Made by a program: the position numbers and the translations under genes. The notes beneath the pieces were generated by a model, which saw only the letters and a program-made list of their open reading frames with translations, was not told where the DNA came from and did not search any database. DNA of 29,046 nt from Treponema sp. Its GTDB lineage: Bacteria > Spirochaetota > Spirochaetia > Treponematales > Breznakiellaceae. Shown in pieces: positions 1-7,677 of the stretch (position 1 is the stretch's first letter; each line of letters starts with the position of its first letter). The DNA is taken from contig WQRN01000012.1 in assembly GCA_009786715.1 (NCBI GenBank), forward strand, positions 1-29,046, in the 5' to 3' direction.

Positions 1-351
1 GATCAAGTTTACGCCTTCCTTGAAAGAACCTACAGAGAAGCTTTTGATTCACCTAACACAGACTTTGAAATAATCGTACAGGTTGTCAGAACTTTATCGA
101 TTAATAAAACCGATGAAGCGATAGAACTCCTGACAGAATTCCTTCGCGGACTCCATTCCAGAAAGCGAAGCGGTCCATGGGGTACTGTAGAAAGAGATAT
201 TATGGCGATGGTTATATTGTCTATATCAACTACAGGAACGCAGAACCGCTCTACTATCCAGCTATTAACAGTTATTTCACGTTCTGCGGTTTATACAGAG
301 GCGGAGCAGGCTTGGGCGAGGAACGCGCTGAATACGCTGAATAAAAGATAG
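1..351 (+). CDS. C-terminal end of a helical (possibly HEAT-repeat) protein, cut by the window edge
   Basis: An open frame runs from base 1 to a TAG at 349-351 and gives 116 residues without a start, so the gene begins upstream of the window. The peptide begins DQVYAFLERTYREAF and ends ARNALNTLNKR. It reads as a chain of amphipathic helices of 15-20 residues (for example NKTDEAIELLTEFLRGLH and TEAEQAWARNALNTL) with no signal peptide, membrane segment or catalytic motif. Helical pairs of this kind are typical of HEAT or TPR-like scaffold repeats, but the fragment is too short to settle the family. It converges with the Maf gene at 523, and the 171 bases between them hold the large inverted repeat at 379-503. 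Confidence 0.7.
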   Translation, partial: DQVYAFLERTYREAFDSPNTDFEIIVQVVRTLSINKTDEAIELLTEFLRGLHSRKRSGPWGTVERDIMAMVILSISTTGTQNRSTIQLLTVISRSAVYTEAEQAWARNALNTLNKR

Positions 352-378
352 ATATTTAATTAATTACAGTTCTGGTAA

Positions 379-503
379 ACGGGCGTACCGCGAAAAACCC
401 CATCGGCTCCGGACAAGCGTGGCTGCATTGACATTCGCTCCGCGTATGGCTTACTACGACACACGTCGTATGTCACCGATGTGTCTTTTCGCGGTACGCC
501 CGT
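379..503. repeat. Nested inverted-repeat element between convergent genes
   Basis: Bases 379-396 pair perfectly with 486-503 (18 bp; the core arm is GGGCGTACCGCGAAAA). Inside this, CATCGG at 401-406 pairs with CCGATG at 476-481, TGACAT at 429-434 pairs with ATGTCA at 470-475, and TACGAC at 455-460 pairs with GTCGTA at 465-470 around an ACAC loop. The ~125-base unit can therefore fold as one long, interrupted hairpin on either strand. No run of T follows either outer arm, so it is not a textbook intrinsic terminator, although it sits where one would be expected. It could be a dispersed palindromic repeat (REP/MITE-like), a bidirectional terminator or a structured RNA. Confidence 0.8.
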
Positions 504-522
504 CTAACAAAATGGTAGTTCG

Positions 523-2406
523 TTAATAATCTACAATAAAGTTTAGCTGCGTGGCTTTTGCAAGAGAAGATAAAAGTCCAAGTGTTGATTTAAAATGAAT
601 GTGAAAAGGATCATTTTTTTCACATTCATTGTCTTCTTTTTCATCAATAAGCGGAAATAGAAAATCTACAACTTCTTTAACTTCGCTCTCAGAAAGGCGC
701 TTCATTATATTGTTCAACTCATTAAAATATTTTTCCTGCTGAGAATGTTCTAGACCTTTTTTTAACCCAAGCTGCGCGATTTCTGCGCCTTGTTCGCAGA
801 GTGTTTGTATGTTTTTGAGTCCATTGTTTAGGTTTGTTATGGCTTTTTCGTAGCGTTCGCGGCGTTGTTGTTTTTCAAGCTCTGCGTTGAATTCGGTTTC
901 AATTTTTAAAAAGGCTTGCCGGACGCAGGTGTCTATTTCTTCGCGGCGGTTTGGCAGCGCAAGGAATTTTTGCAAATCTGCGGACTGGAGGCCTGTGATT
1001 GCAAGGCCGTCCTGGGAAAAGCAATAGTTTTGAATATGCTTGTTATTGCTGAACTGGGACTCAAACCAGGCCGCGTAGAGGGAAAGCCGCCTATCGGTTA
1101 AAACTTGCGCGCCGCTAGATGAACGCGCCTTGAACGGGAAGCCGTCGCGTAACGCGCGTACTATCCATTTTTCGACAGGATTAAAACGGTTTGATTCTGA
1201 GTTGGAACGCTCTTCAAAACGAGCGCCGCGGAAATGCGTTTTTAAATCCGGGAACGCAAGATCCAAGCCCGCAATCCAAATTTCGCTTGCGCCTAGCATG
1301 CGCGCGAAATCCCACGCTGTAGTGGCTACAGACCCGCCCGCTCCGAGTCTGCCCTTTGGATCAACCTGCTTTTCTATAAAACTGCCAAGCGGAAACATTG
1401 AACTGCAAAGAAACCTATGCTTGAAAGGCAAACTAAAAACTGGCGGATAAACCGCTGACTCCGCGACAAGAGCAGTTTTAACCTCTTTCTTAGGAACGCA
1501 GCGGTCCTTCGGAACGCAGCGGTCAAGGTGACGGCAATTCCAAAACTGTGAATCTACTACCAGCACAAAATCAGGCTCAATCCCATTCTTGATAAAAAAC
1601 CGGAGACTTGTATCAACAGCGATGATCAAACATCTGTCGTAAATATCTTTTAATAAAGGTGTAATCTTGTCCAAACTGGGCCCTGCCGCCGCGAGAAACA
1701 CGGGTAAACAACTATCATTCAAAGCAAGGCCAGTCAAACATGAAACGCCTGGAATGTCGCGTATCGCGCTCATGTTACGCGAAAGATTACGCACCCACCG
1801 CTGTCCGAAGCGTTTATGCGTTGCGGTATTTACATCATCACGCATTGTCCATGCGCGGATTCTGTCGTCTATTTTTTTATACCATTGTTCGTCAAGCCCC
1901 GTAAGCGCTCTGTTGCGAATAATCGAAGGCGCCGTCTTTTTATTTTCATTTCCGTCAGCAATTAAATCATTGGCGATCGATAGCGCGCTTGTTATCCCCT
2001 CTCCTGTGCCGCCGATAACAAATATAATGCGATGTTTCCCCAGGAAATCGCCGAAGTCACGCAGTTCAAGCGCTTTTAACAAAATGCTTTTATGTTTTTC
2101 CACAACGATAACAGGACGTTTCAATTCCGCCGCAGCCTGCGCCGCGTAACCAAGACCAAAACCAAGAAGGACAACAGCTCCTTTTTCCGCGCTTACAGCT
2201 TCCGCCAGCCGCTGCCCTTCACGCGCAGGATCGCGCGGCGAGTGAACATGCATATCGTTTATTGAAAGAATGGGATCGCCTGTCGGCGCATTGTCAATTT
2301 TAAAATTTTCCGGAGAAAAGCCATCTTCATCTTTGGCGCTTATTACTTCAAAAAGGCCGGGGTATTGGGATAGCAGAATATTTTTATTTTTATCGAAAAA
2401 TAACAT
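523..2406 (-). CDS. Motility-associated factor (Maf/DUF115, MptE-like) glycosyltransferase-type protein
   Basis: This 627-residue protein has the features of the Maf family (PF01973, DUF115/MptE-like). They are a Rossmann-type GFGLGYAAQAAAE stretch near residue 83, a central LPVFLAAAGPSLDKI block, and the typical GSVATTAWDFARMLGA followed by IWIAGLDLAFPDLKTH. In flagellated bacteria, Maf proteins are held to transfer nonulosonic acid sugars to flagellin; applying that role here is inference. The C-terminus (about 500-627) is charged and helical. There is no signal peptide, so a cytoplasmic location is expected. The ATG at 2406 has AAGGAG at 2420-2415, which overlaps the stop of the upstream ATPase gene, so the two are probably co-transcribed. 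Odd point: a tandem six-residue repeat, DRCVPK DRCVPK, near residue 300, encoded by an 18-bp duplication. Confidence 0.82.
   Translation of the reverse strand: MLFFDKNKNILLSQYPGLFEVISAKDEDGFSPENFKIDNAPTGDPILSINDMHVHSPRDPAREGQRLAEAVSAEKGAVVLLGFGLGYAAQAAAELKRPVIVVEKHKSILLKALELRDFGDFLGKHRIIFVIGGTGEGITSALSIANDLIADGNENKKTAPSIIRNRALTGLDEQWYKKIDDRIRAWTMRDDVNTATHKRFGQRWVRNLSRNMSAIRDIPGVSCLTGLALNDSCLPVFLAAAGPSLDKITPLLKDIYDRCLIIAVDTSLRFFIKNGIEPDFVLVVDSQFWNCRHLDRCVPKDRCVPKKEVKTALVAESAVYPPVFSLPFKHRFLCSSMFPLGSFIEKQVDPKGRLGAGGSVATTAWDFARMLGASEIWIAGLDLAFPDLKTHFRGARFEERSNSESNRFNPVEKWIVRALRDGFPFKARSSSGAQVLTDRRLSLYAAWFESQFSNNKHIQNYCFSQDGLAITGLQSADLQKFLALPNRREEIDTCVRQAFLKIETEFNAELEKQQRRERYEKAITNLNNGLKNIQTLCEQGAEIAQLGLKKGLEHSQQEKYFNELNNIMKRLSESEVKEVVDFLFPLIDEKEDNECEKNDPFHIHFKSTLGLLSSLAKATQLNFIVDY
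1493..1524. repeat. In-frame 18-bp tandem duplication inside the Maf gene
   Basis: GGAACGCAGCGGTC occurs at 1493-1506 and again at 1511-1524, a period of exactly 18 bases. On the coding (-) strand this gives DRCVPK twice in a row. The frame is kept, so the result is a six-residue insertion and not a break. Confidence 0.9.
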
Positions 2407-2418
2407 TAACCTTTCTCC

Positions 2419-3705
2419 TTAATTTTTTAAACAACCAATTGGAATAATGTAAATTCCATTTTTTCGGCGATATGCAATCTCGCCTCCTGTGATAATAATT
2501 AATTTATCCGGTTCTCTTATTTTTATACTTTCTGTCTCGTTATATTTACGAATTAAATTTTGTATGGTTAATAAATGCTCGGCTCCTTCTTCAATTTCCC
2601 TGCTGCCCAATTTAAATTCAATAAGAGCATACCTGCCGTCTCCTAAGCGAAGCACACAATCAGCTTCCAGTCCGTGTCTGTCGTGATAATAAGAAACATC
2701 GCCGCCAAGAGAAGCAGAATATATTTTTAAATCTCTAATACATAAGGTTTCAAATATAAATCCGAAAGTATTAAAATCCTGCATTAGAATTTCAGGCGTA
2801 ATTTTTAACGCTGCCGCTGCAATAGAAGGATCGATAAATTCTCTTTTATTTGAAGCTCTGATCGCTGAAGCAGATCGGATTGCCGGAGACCATGCCGGCA
2901 CTTCATCAATAACAAAAAGCTTGTTCAGCGCATTAAGATAGGAATAAAGCGTATTCTCGCTGATAGGACCAAAGTTGCCGGTTATATCTTTTATAATTGT
3001 TTTATTTCCTGTCAGCGTAGAAACATTTCTTGCGTATGATTGTAAAACTGCTCTCATCCTTTTTGGATCGCGGTTAACGCCGTCAACCGTTGAAGCGTCA
3101 CTCTCGCAAATATTATCAAGATATGAAAAGGCGGTGAACAACGCGGCTTTATCGGTTTTCTTATTTAAACTGGCAGGCCAGCCGCCTCTGCAGGAAGCAA
3201 AAATTAACTGCTCTATAGATAAATTTGATTTTAAACCGTCAACATTATACCTCTTGGCGTTAAATAATTTTTCTAAAGAAACCGCTCCGTTTGATTCTTT
3301 TGATTCATAAAGGCTCATCGGATACATTTTCAGCCTTGCGATTCTTCCGGTTCCTGAATGCATAATTTTTGAATCGTCTACTGAAGTAGAACCCGTAAGA
3401 ATGAACAAGCCGTCCTCTCGTCTTTTATCTACTTCTGTTCGAACACTATCCCATAAAACAGGAGCAATCTGCCATTCGTCAATAAGCCTCGGATTTTCGC
3501 CTTTTAATAATAAAGACGGCTTAGTTTCAGCCGCTGTTAAATACCCCTGAATCTTGTCTGGATCCTGCATATTGATAACGCTTTTTGCCTGCATTTCGGC
3601 GGTAGTTGTTTTTCCGCACCATTTAGGCCCGGTAATCAAAACCGCCCCAATACATTTAAGCGTTTCTTTAAGGATTTTATCCGCAATTCTGGGCAAATAA
3701 TCCAT
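2419..3705 (-). CDS. AAA_14/DUF4143-family ATP-binding protein
   Basis: This 428-residue protein has a P-loop near the N-terminus (TGPKWCGKTTT, Lys32), a Walker B-like PRLIDEWQ, a sensor-like LFILTGSTS, then a DUF4143 region (ENTLYSYLNALNKLFVIDEV to FIDPSIAAAALK). The C-terminal EADCVLRLGDGRYALIEFKLG resembles the D...ExK core of PD-(D/E)XK nucleases that ends many members. The biological role of these ATPases is not well established; they occur in many copies in host-associated bacteria and are often exchanged between genomes. A mobile origin is possible but not shown. The ATG at 3705 has no Shine-Dalgarno. A strong promoter ends 6 nt upstream of it, so the mRNA is probably leaderless. Maf follows 12 bases after the stop. 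Confidence 0.88.
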   Translation of the reverse strand: MDYLPRIADKILKETLKCIGAVLITGPKWCGKTTTAEMQAKSVINMQDPDKIQGYLTAAETKPSLLLKGENPRLIDEWQIAPVLWDSVRTEVDKRREDGLFILTGSTSVDDSKIMHSGTGRIARLKMYPMSLYESKESNGAVSLEKLFNAKRYNVDGLKSNLSIEQLIFASCRGGWPASLNKKTDKAALFTAFSYLDNICESDASTVDGVNRDPKRMRAVLQSYARNVSTLTGNKTIIKDITGNFGPISENTLYSYLNALNKLFVIDEVPAWSPAIRSASAIRASNKREFIDPSIAAAALKITPEILMQDFNTFGFIFETLCIRDLKIYSASLGGDVSYYHDRHGLEADCVLRLGDGRYALIEFKLGSREIEEGAEHLLTIQNLIRKYNETESIKIREPDKLIIITGGEIAYRRKNGIYIIPIGCLKN

Positions 3706-3711
3706 ATATTT

Positions 3712-3741
3712 ATCATACTTTTATTGATGTTTTTTTGTCAA
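3712..3741 (-). promoter_or_regulatory. Sigma70-type promoter of the DUF4143 ATPase
   Basis: On the - strand there is a perfect TTGACA (3741-3736), an 18-bp spacer and TATGAT (3717-3712, five of six matches). Six bases separate the -10 from the ATG at 3705, so transcription should begin at or next to the A of the start codon. The -35 lies inside the first unit of the 23-bp repeat array. Confidence 0.75.
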
Positions 3742-3834
3742 GTTTTATTGATGTTTTTTGCTGTATTTTGCTGATGTATTTTGCTCTATTTTGTTGATGT
3801 TTTTTGCTGCATTTTGCTGAGGTATTTTGCTCCT
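3719..3834. repeat. Five imperfect 23-24 bp tandem repeats upstream of the ATPase
   Basis: The units are 3719-3742 (24 bp), 3743-3765, 3766-3788, 3789-3811 and 3812-3834 (23 bp each). On the + strand each starts TTTTRYTGATGT or a close variant and, except the promoter-proximal unit, has TTTTGCT in its second half. The unit nearest the gene has diverged to create TGTCAA, which is the -35 TTGACA on the - strand. The array ends exactly at the base before the stop codon of the penicillin-binding protein gene. Confidence 0.85.
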
Positions 3835-5670
3835 CTATTCCAATTCCAGAATAATCTTCATCCCCCGCGTGACAGGCGTTCCGGGCGCGGGACTTTGGCG
3901 GCGCACCCAGCCGTCGCCGCGGATTTCTACGTCTAAATCGTCACGTAACAACAGGGGAAGAAGCACCCTTTTGGCAATGCCTGTAAAATCGGGGATATAC
4001 GTTTCCACGGCGGGAAGGCGTCCTGCCGGAATGTTCACGGAAGGCGGATGGCTAATCTGAGGATTACGCCCGCGCGGGATGCCAAGATAATCAATTAAAG
4101 TTTCAGCGGCTTCGCGGATAGCAGGGGCCGCAATACGGCTTCCAAAAATGATTCCCTGCGGCTTCATTACGGCAAGGTAAAGAATGAGCGTCGGATTTTC
4201 GGCCGGAAGAAGAGCTACACAGCTTGCGATAAAATCGGTTTCTGAATATTTTCTTGTGGCAGGATCTATAATCTGCGATGTTCCGGTTTTAACTCCGATA
4301 GACAAATCCTGAACGCCTGCGCGCCAGCCCATTGCGCCTGTTGAAGCGGTATCCGCCATGTAGGAGCGCAGCGCTCTTGCGGTTTCCGCTTTAATAACGC
4401 GGCGGCTTACCCCTCCCTCCCACTCAGTAACCGTTCTGCCGTCTGCCGACACAATTTTGGAAATAATTTTAGGCGGTACCAGAATGCCGTCGTTTGCAAT
4501 GGCGGTAGTTGCCTGCAGTATCTGATACGCGGAAACCGCGATTTCCTGTCCGAACGCGATTGTCGGCTTTGAACGCTCGGACCAGTTTTCGCTTCGCACA
4601 AGGTAACCGGCTGTCTCTCCGGGACTTCCGGCGCCGGTTCTTGAACCAAATCCGAAATTGTTTAAAAACTGATAAAATTCGCTTGAATTAATATTGTCTG
4701 AAGCATAGGCGGCGCCGGCGTTACAAGAGTGAATAATTATTTCTCTTGCCGTTACTCTGCCATGGTTGCCAAGACAGTTGATTGGGCTTCCTCTGCTCGG
4801 CGTATAAACCCCGTTGCACCTGAAAGTGGTATTACCTGAAATTGCGCCTGAATCCAAAAGAGCGGCAATAGAAAAAACCTTAAAAGTGGAACCGGGCTCA
4901 AAAGCCATTATATTGGGACGGTTCATGCGGCTGTTTGAATCGGAAGCGCGGATATTATTAGGATCAAAATCCGGCAATGACGCGGAACCGAGAATCTCGC
5001 CTGTGCGCGGATCCATCGCGGTAAAAATAACAGATTCAGCCTGCGTTTCTTCCATCGTTTTCGCGGCAATTTGCTGCAGGATATATTGAACATGGGCGTC
5101 GATTGTTAAAACAACCTGAGAACCTTTTCCGTTATTGTCAGTTCCGTCGAGGATATTGTTAAACGCGAATTCAATGCCTTCAAGACCTCTGTTTCGATCC
5201 CCTACAAAACCGATAATCTGGCTTGCGATATTTTTCTCCGGGTATACTCTTCCGACAATCGGCTGAACAATCACGCCTTTAATTTTTTTCTCGTTTAAAA
5301 GAGCGGTAAGCTGTCTTGCGGCGCTGTCATCGATCTGTCTTCTTAAATATAAAAAATTCGATTCTGACGAATTTATCCTTTGGCGGATTTCCGATGGGGG
5401 CATTTCAAGAATTGTTGAAATCTCATTCGATAAAAGATTAATGTCTGTTATCGAAGGCCGCCAGACGCTTACATCGGCAAACCTGATTTGAATCGCGAGA
5501 AACCTGCCGTTTCTGTCCAGTATCGGTCCCCGATCCGGAAGGGCTGCGCTTGGACGCGAAGCGGAAGGCATATCGCCTTTTATCATCAATAAAGCGTAAT
5601 GAACAAGAAGATATATGAGAAAAATTCCAAGTAATACAAAGACCGCGGCATAGCGTCTTTTTAAATTCAT
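3835..5670 (-). CDS. ftsI: Class B penicillin-binding protein, FtsI/SpoVD type, with C-terminal PASTA-like domain
   Basis: This 611-residue transpeptidase has a short basic N-terminus and one membrane anchor (VFVLLGIFLIYLLVHYALLM), then the dimerisation domain opening with LPDRGPILDRNGRFLAI. All three active-site motifs are present: SxxK as GSTFK with Ser261, SxN as SCN with Ser315, and KTG at Lys461. The last ~60 residues (IPDFTGIAKRVLLPLLL to TRGMKIILELE) look like a single PASTA domain. It should cross-link septal peptidoglycan in the periplasm as part of the divisome. The ATG begins on the base after the TAA of the signal peptidase gene (TAAATG), which suggests coupled translation. The choice of FtsI over the elongation PBP2 (MrdA) rests on the PASTA tail and general layout. 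Confidence 0.88.
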   Translation of the reverse strand: MNLKRRYAAVFVLLGIFLIYLLVHYALLMIKGDMPSASRPSAALPDRGPILDRNGRFLAIQIRFADVSVWRPSITDINLLSNEISTILEMPPSEIRQRINSSESNFLYLRRQIDDSAARQLTALLNEKKIKGVIVQPIVGRVYPEKNIASQIIGFVGDRNRGLEGIEFAFNNILDGTDNNGKGSQVVLTIDAHVQYILQQIAAKTMEETQAESVIFTAMDPRTGEILGSASLPDFDPNNIRASDSNSRMNRPNIMAFEPGSTFKVFSIAALLDSGAISGNTTFRCNGVYTPSRGSPINCLGNHGRVTAREIIIHSCNAGAAYASDNINSSEFYQFLNNFGFGSRTGAGSPGETAGYLVRSENWSERSKPTIAFGQEIAVSAYQILQATTAIANDGILVPPKIISKIVSADGRTVTEWEGGVSRRVIKAETARALRSYMADTASTGAMGWRAGVQDLSIGVKTGTSQIIDPATRKYSETDFIASCVALLPAENPTLILYLAVMKPQGIIFGSRIAAPAIREAAETLIDYLGIPRGRNPQISHPPSVNIPAGRLPAVETYIPDFTGIAKRVLLPLLLRDDLDVEIRGDGWVRRQSPAPGTPVTRGMKIILELE

Positions 5671-6042
5671 TTAATACCCCAATACCTTTCCAATTACATT
5701 GTCCGCGTTCACAGGACCGTATGAACGCGAATCATATGACGTAATACTGTTGTCTCCTTCAGCGTAAAAATAACCGTTTTCACCGAGGGAGATGCAGCGT
5801 TTAACAGCTAAATCTCCGGAAGGGGTATAAAAAACCACAACTTCCCCCGGTTTGGGCCCGCTCCAGCGGACCAAGTATTTATTAATAACAGGAACCTGCA
5901 ACCCGTATTTGGCTCTGTTTACAACAAGGACTGTCCCGTCGTGTATCACAGGTTCCATTGAATTTCCCTGGGCAATAGTAAAATCAAAGCAAAAAAGTTT
6001 CAAAGTAAGGGCGATTGCCAGAGCCAAAAAAATTGATTTCAT
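5671..6042 (-). CDS. lepB: Short type I signal peptidase (S26A)
   Basis: This 123-residue protein has an N-terminal hydrophobic anchor (IFLALAIALTLKLFCFDF). It is followed by the serine motif GNSMEP (Ser28), then VVFYTPSGDLAVKRCI carrying the general base Lys81, and a final box YAEGDNSITSYDSRSYGPV that matches the conserved GDN..S.DSR.yG of the family. It should cut signal peptides at the outer face of the inner membrane. It is much shorter than E. coli LepB (about 320 residues) because it has one anchor and lacks the large extra periplasmic domain. It is immediately followed by ftsI with no gap and diverges from the LysM/M23 gene at 6091. Downstream of its promoter, AAAGGA lies directly against the ATG, so any Shine-Dalgarno would have no spacer. 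Confidence 0.88.
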   Translation of the reverse strand: MKSIFLALAIALTLKLFCFDFTIAQGNSMEPVIHDGTVLVVNRAKYGLQVPVINKYLVRWSGPKPGEVVVFYTPSGDLAVKRCISLGENGYFYAEGDNSITSYDSRSYGPVNADNVIGKVLGY

Positions 6043-6051
6043 TCCTTTCTT

Positions 6052-6080
6052 TATATAATCCTAATCGCCTTTTTTGTCGA
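6052..6080 (-). promoter_or_regulatory. Candidate promoter of the lepB-ftsI pair
   Basis: The - strand has TCGACA (6080-6075), a 17-bp spacer and TATATA (6057-6052) in the 48-bp divergent region. A TATAAT on the + strand at 6054-6059 overlaps it and could serve the LysM/M23 gene, with a TTGATT at 6033-6038 (15-bp spacer). Overlapping divergent promoters would compete for polymerase. Confidence 0.4.
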
Positions 6081-6090
6081 TATACCCAGT

Positions 6091-7332
6091 ATGGCATCAA
6101 TAATTGAAAAACAGCGTATTTCTAGGAGACGAAGGGTATCCTCGTCAAGGCATAATAATAAATCGGCAGGTTTTAACACCGGATTTATGAGCCAGTTTAT
6201 TCAAAAGCCTGCTCAAACAAGAAAAAACGGCAGTACTTCCATGTTTGAGACTTTTGGTAAAACAAGACGTCAAAAGGTCAGAATCAGCAGGCCGAGAGCG
6301 CTGAAACCGCGGGTTTCAGACAAAGGTAAAAAACCTCATAATTTCATCTCATTTCTTTCAACATTCGCGGCCGCGGCAATAACAGTGGTAATCGCGTTAG
6401 CGGCTTTGTACTGGAGCAAATTTGATATCCAAACACCAGATATTTATGCAGCAAAACCGGCTGAGGATTCAGAAGCCGGGCAGCGTACAATTCAATATGC
6501 CGCAATGGGAACACCCGGTATTTTTGCAAGTATAACAACGGAAAAAAATAAATCGGAAGAACCCTCTGCAGCGGCGGACGACAACCATCACGGTTCTCTT
6601 GTTACATTCGACTGGCAGCAATATAAAGTCCAAAGAGGCGATTCTGTATCCGAAATAGCGAAAAAATTCGATGTCTCAGTCGGCGCGATTATCGCGTCTA
6701 ATAATATCCGCAATGCAAGACGGCTTCAGGAAGGAACAGCTTTAAGAATCCCCAATATTGACGGAATTCCGTATCAAGTTAAAAAAGGCGACAGCCTTTC
6801 AAAGATTTCTGCGTCTTTTAACGTGCCTTTAGACGTTATTTTGGACGTAAATGATATAAAAAGCGATAATATCAAAGCCGGAGAGACATTTTTTATTCCC
6901 GGCGCCAGAATGAATGACATCGATCTTAGAATGAGCCTTGGGGAATTGTTTATGTATCCCCTGCAGAGCCGTTTTATTACAAGCCGCTATGGAATGCGCA
7001 AAGACCCAATCAGCGGCGTCCTTCAGTTCCACGGAGGAGTTGATTTCAGAGCGAATATCGGCACCCCGATTATGGCGTCTCTGGACGGAACAATTTCTGT
7101 TGTGAGCGAGAATTGGCTTTACGGTAAATATATCATCATGAGCCACGGCAACGGGTATAAAACAATCTACGGGCATTTAAACGCTTTCTCGGTAAAACAG
7201 GGCGACAGGGTGGCAAGAGGGCGGAAAATCGGAGAAGTGGGAAACACGGGTTACAGTACCGGACCGCACCTTCATTTTGGGATATTTGACAAGAATAACA
7301 AACTGGTAAACCCTATGGATTTACTTAATTGA
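6091..7332 (+). CDS. Membrane-anchored LysM-LysM-M23 peptidoglycan peptidase
   Basis: This 413-residue protein has a long basic cytoplasmic tail (about 1-85), one membrane segment (FLSTFAAAAITVVIALAALYW), a spacer, two LysM domains (YKVQRGDSVSEIAKKF..., then YQVKKGDSLSKISASF...) and a C-terminal M23 domain. The zinc and catalytic motifs are intact: HGGVD (His314, Asp318), YGHL, and HLHFG (His393, His395). LysM binds peptidoglycan glycan and M23 lysostaphin/LytM-type enzymes cut its peptide bridges, so this is probably a periplasmic remodelling hydrolase. The 90-residue basic N-terminus is unusual for the family and could bind a cytoplasmic partner. No Shine-Dalgarno is seen before the ATG at 6091. 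Confidence 0.88.
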   Translation: MASIIEKQRISRRRRVSSSRHNNKSAGFNTGFMSQFIQKPAQTRKNGSTSMFETFGKTRRQKVRISRPRALKPRVSDKGKKPHNFISFLSTFAAAAITVVIALAALYWSKFDIQTPDIYAAKPAEDSEAGQRTIQYAAMGTPGIFASITTEKNKSEEPSAAADDNHHGSLVTFDWQQYKVQRGDSVSEIAKKFDVSVGAIIASNNIRNARRLQEGTALRIPNIDGIPYQVKKGDSLSKISASFNVPLDVILDVNDIKSDNIKAGETFFIPGARMNDIDLRMSLGELFMYPLQSRFITSRYGMRKDPISGVLQFHGGVDFRANIGTPIMASLDGTISVVSENWLYGKYIIMSHGNGYKTIYGHLNAFSVKQGDRVARGRKIGEVGNTGYSTGPHLHFGIFDKNNKLVNPMDLLN

Positions 7333-7349
7333 CAATAAAGTGAGGTTTC

Positions 7350-7469
7350 ATGCGTAAATTAGTCTTTGTTTTGCTGGCGTTTTTAGCGGCATGCACCTTT
7401 ATCCGCGCTCTGGATGCAGGACAGGATGGGGAAAATCTTCATAAAAAAACTGTGGAAATAACCCAATAA
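7350..7469 (+). CDS. 39-residue lipoprotein-like small protein
   Basis: ATG at 7350 to TAA at 7467-7469 encodes a peptide starting MRKLVFVLLAFLAAC. It has a basic n-region, a hydrophobic core and a lipobox LAAC with Cys15 as the lipidation site. About 24 mostly polar residues follow, ending KKTVEITQ. GTGAGG at 7340-7345 gives a good ribosome site with a 4-base spacer, and the gene begins 17 bases after the M23 stop. The mature part is too short for an enzyme. It could be a small outer-membrane or periplasmic lipoprotein or the remnant of a longer one. No family is recognised. Confidence 0.6.
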   Translation: MRKLVFVLLAFLAACTFIRALDAGQDGENLHKKTVEITQ

Positions 7470-7471
7470 AG

Positions 7472-7482
7472 TATACTACAAT
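7472..7482 (+). promoter_or_regulatory. Candidate overlapping -10 elements before the 62-residue gene
   Basis: TATACT (7472-7477) overlaps TACAAT (7477-7482). The second lies exactly 6 nt before the ATG at 7489, where no Shine-Dalgarno is present. No good -35 is visible (a weak TGGAAA at 7453-7458), so this rests on spacing alone. Confidence 0.35.
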
Positions 7483-7488
7483 TAAAAT

Positions 7489-7677
7489 ATGACACTAGGT
7501 AAAAAGTCTGCGGCTATGACCGATGTCTATGAATTCAGCGACATCGTAGACAAGGCATGCGAAGGGCTTAAAGACCGGCAAATAAAGTACTCAATCCGCC
7601 GCATTCATGAAATGGAGGAAAAGCTCAGCGGTTTAGAACGCGAGCTCGACGCTTTTATAAACGGGAAAATGGAATGA
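7489..7677 (+). CDS. Small acidic helical protein, function unknown
   Basis: This 62-residue protein is charged and mainly helical. Its second half (IRRIHEMEEKLSGLERELDAF) has a heptad pattern that suggests a short coiled coil and dimer formation. There is no signal peptide, cysteine motif or membrane segment. It overlaps the next gene by four bases (ATGA at 7674-7677), so the two should be translationally coupled. A second ATG at 7516 (MTDVYEF) is an alternative start giving 53 residues. I do not recognise the family. The coupling to a secreted propeller/NodB-like protein is the only hint of context. Confidence 0.65.
   Translation: MTLGKKSAAMTDVYEFSDIVDKACEGLKDRQIKYSIRRIHEMEEKLSGLERELDAFINGKME

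Noticed and set aside
379..503. Possible insertion sequence remnant or MITE
   Set aside because: No transposase fragment and no evident flanking target duplication. It is kept as an unclassified inverted repeat.
1667..2149. 160-codon open frame on the + strand
   Set aside because: It lies antisense within the well-supported Maf gene and its product has no family features.
2419..3705. Toxin-antitoxin or defence role for the DUF4143 ATPase
   Set aside because: No partner toxin, nuclease operon or defence gene is next to it; the downstream gene is a motility factor. The P-loop and DUF4143 alone do not support it.
3719..3834. Possible CRISPR array
   Set aside because: The 23-24 bp units follow each other directly with no spacers, are degenerate and AT-rich, and no cas gene is near.
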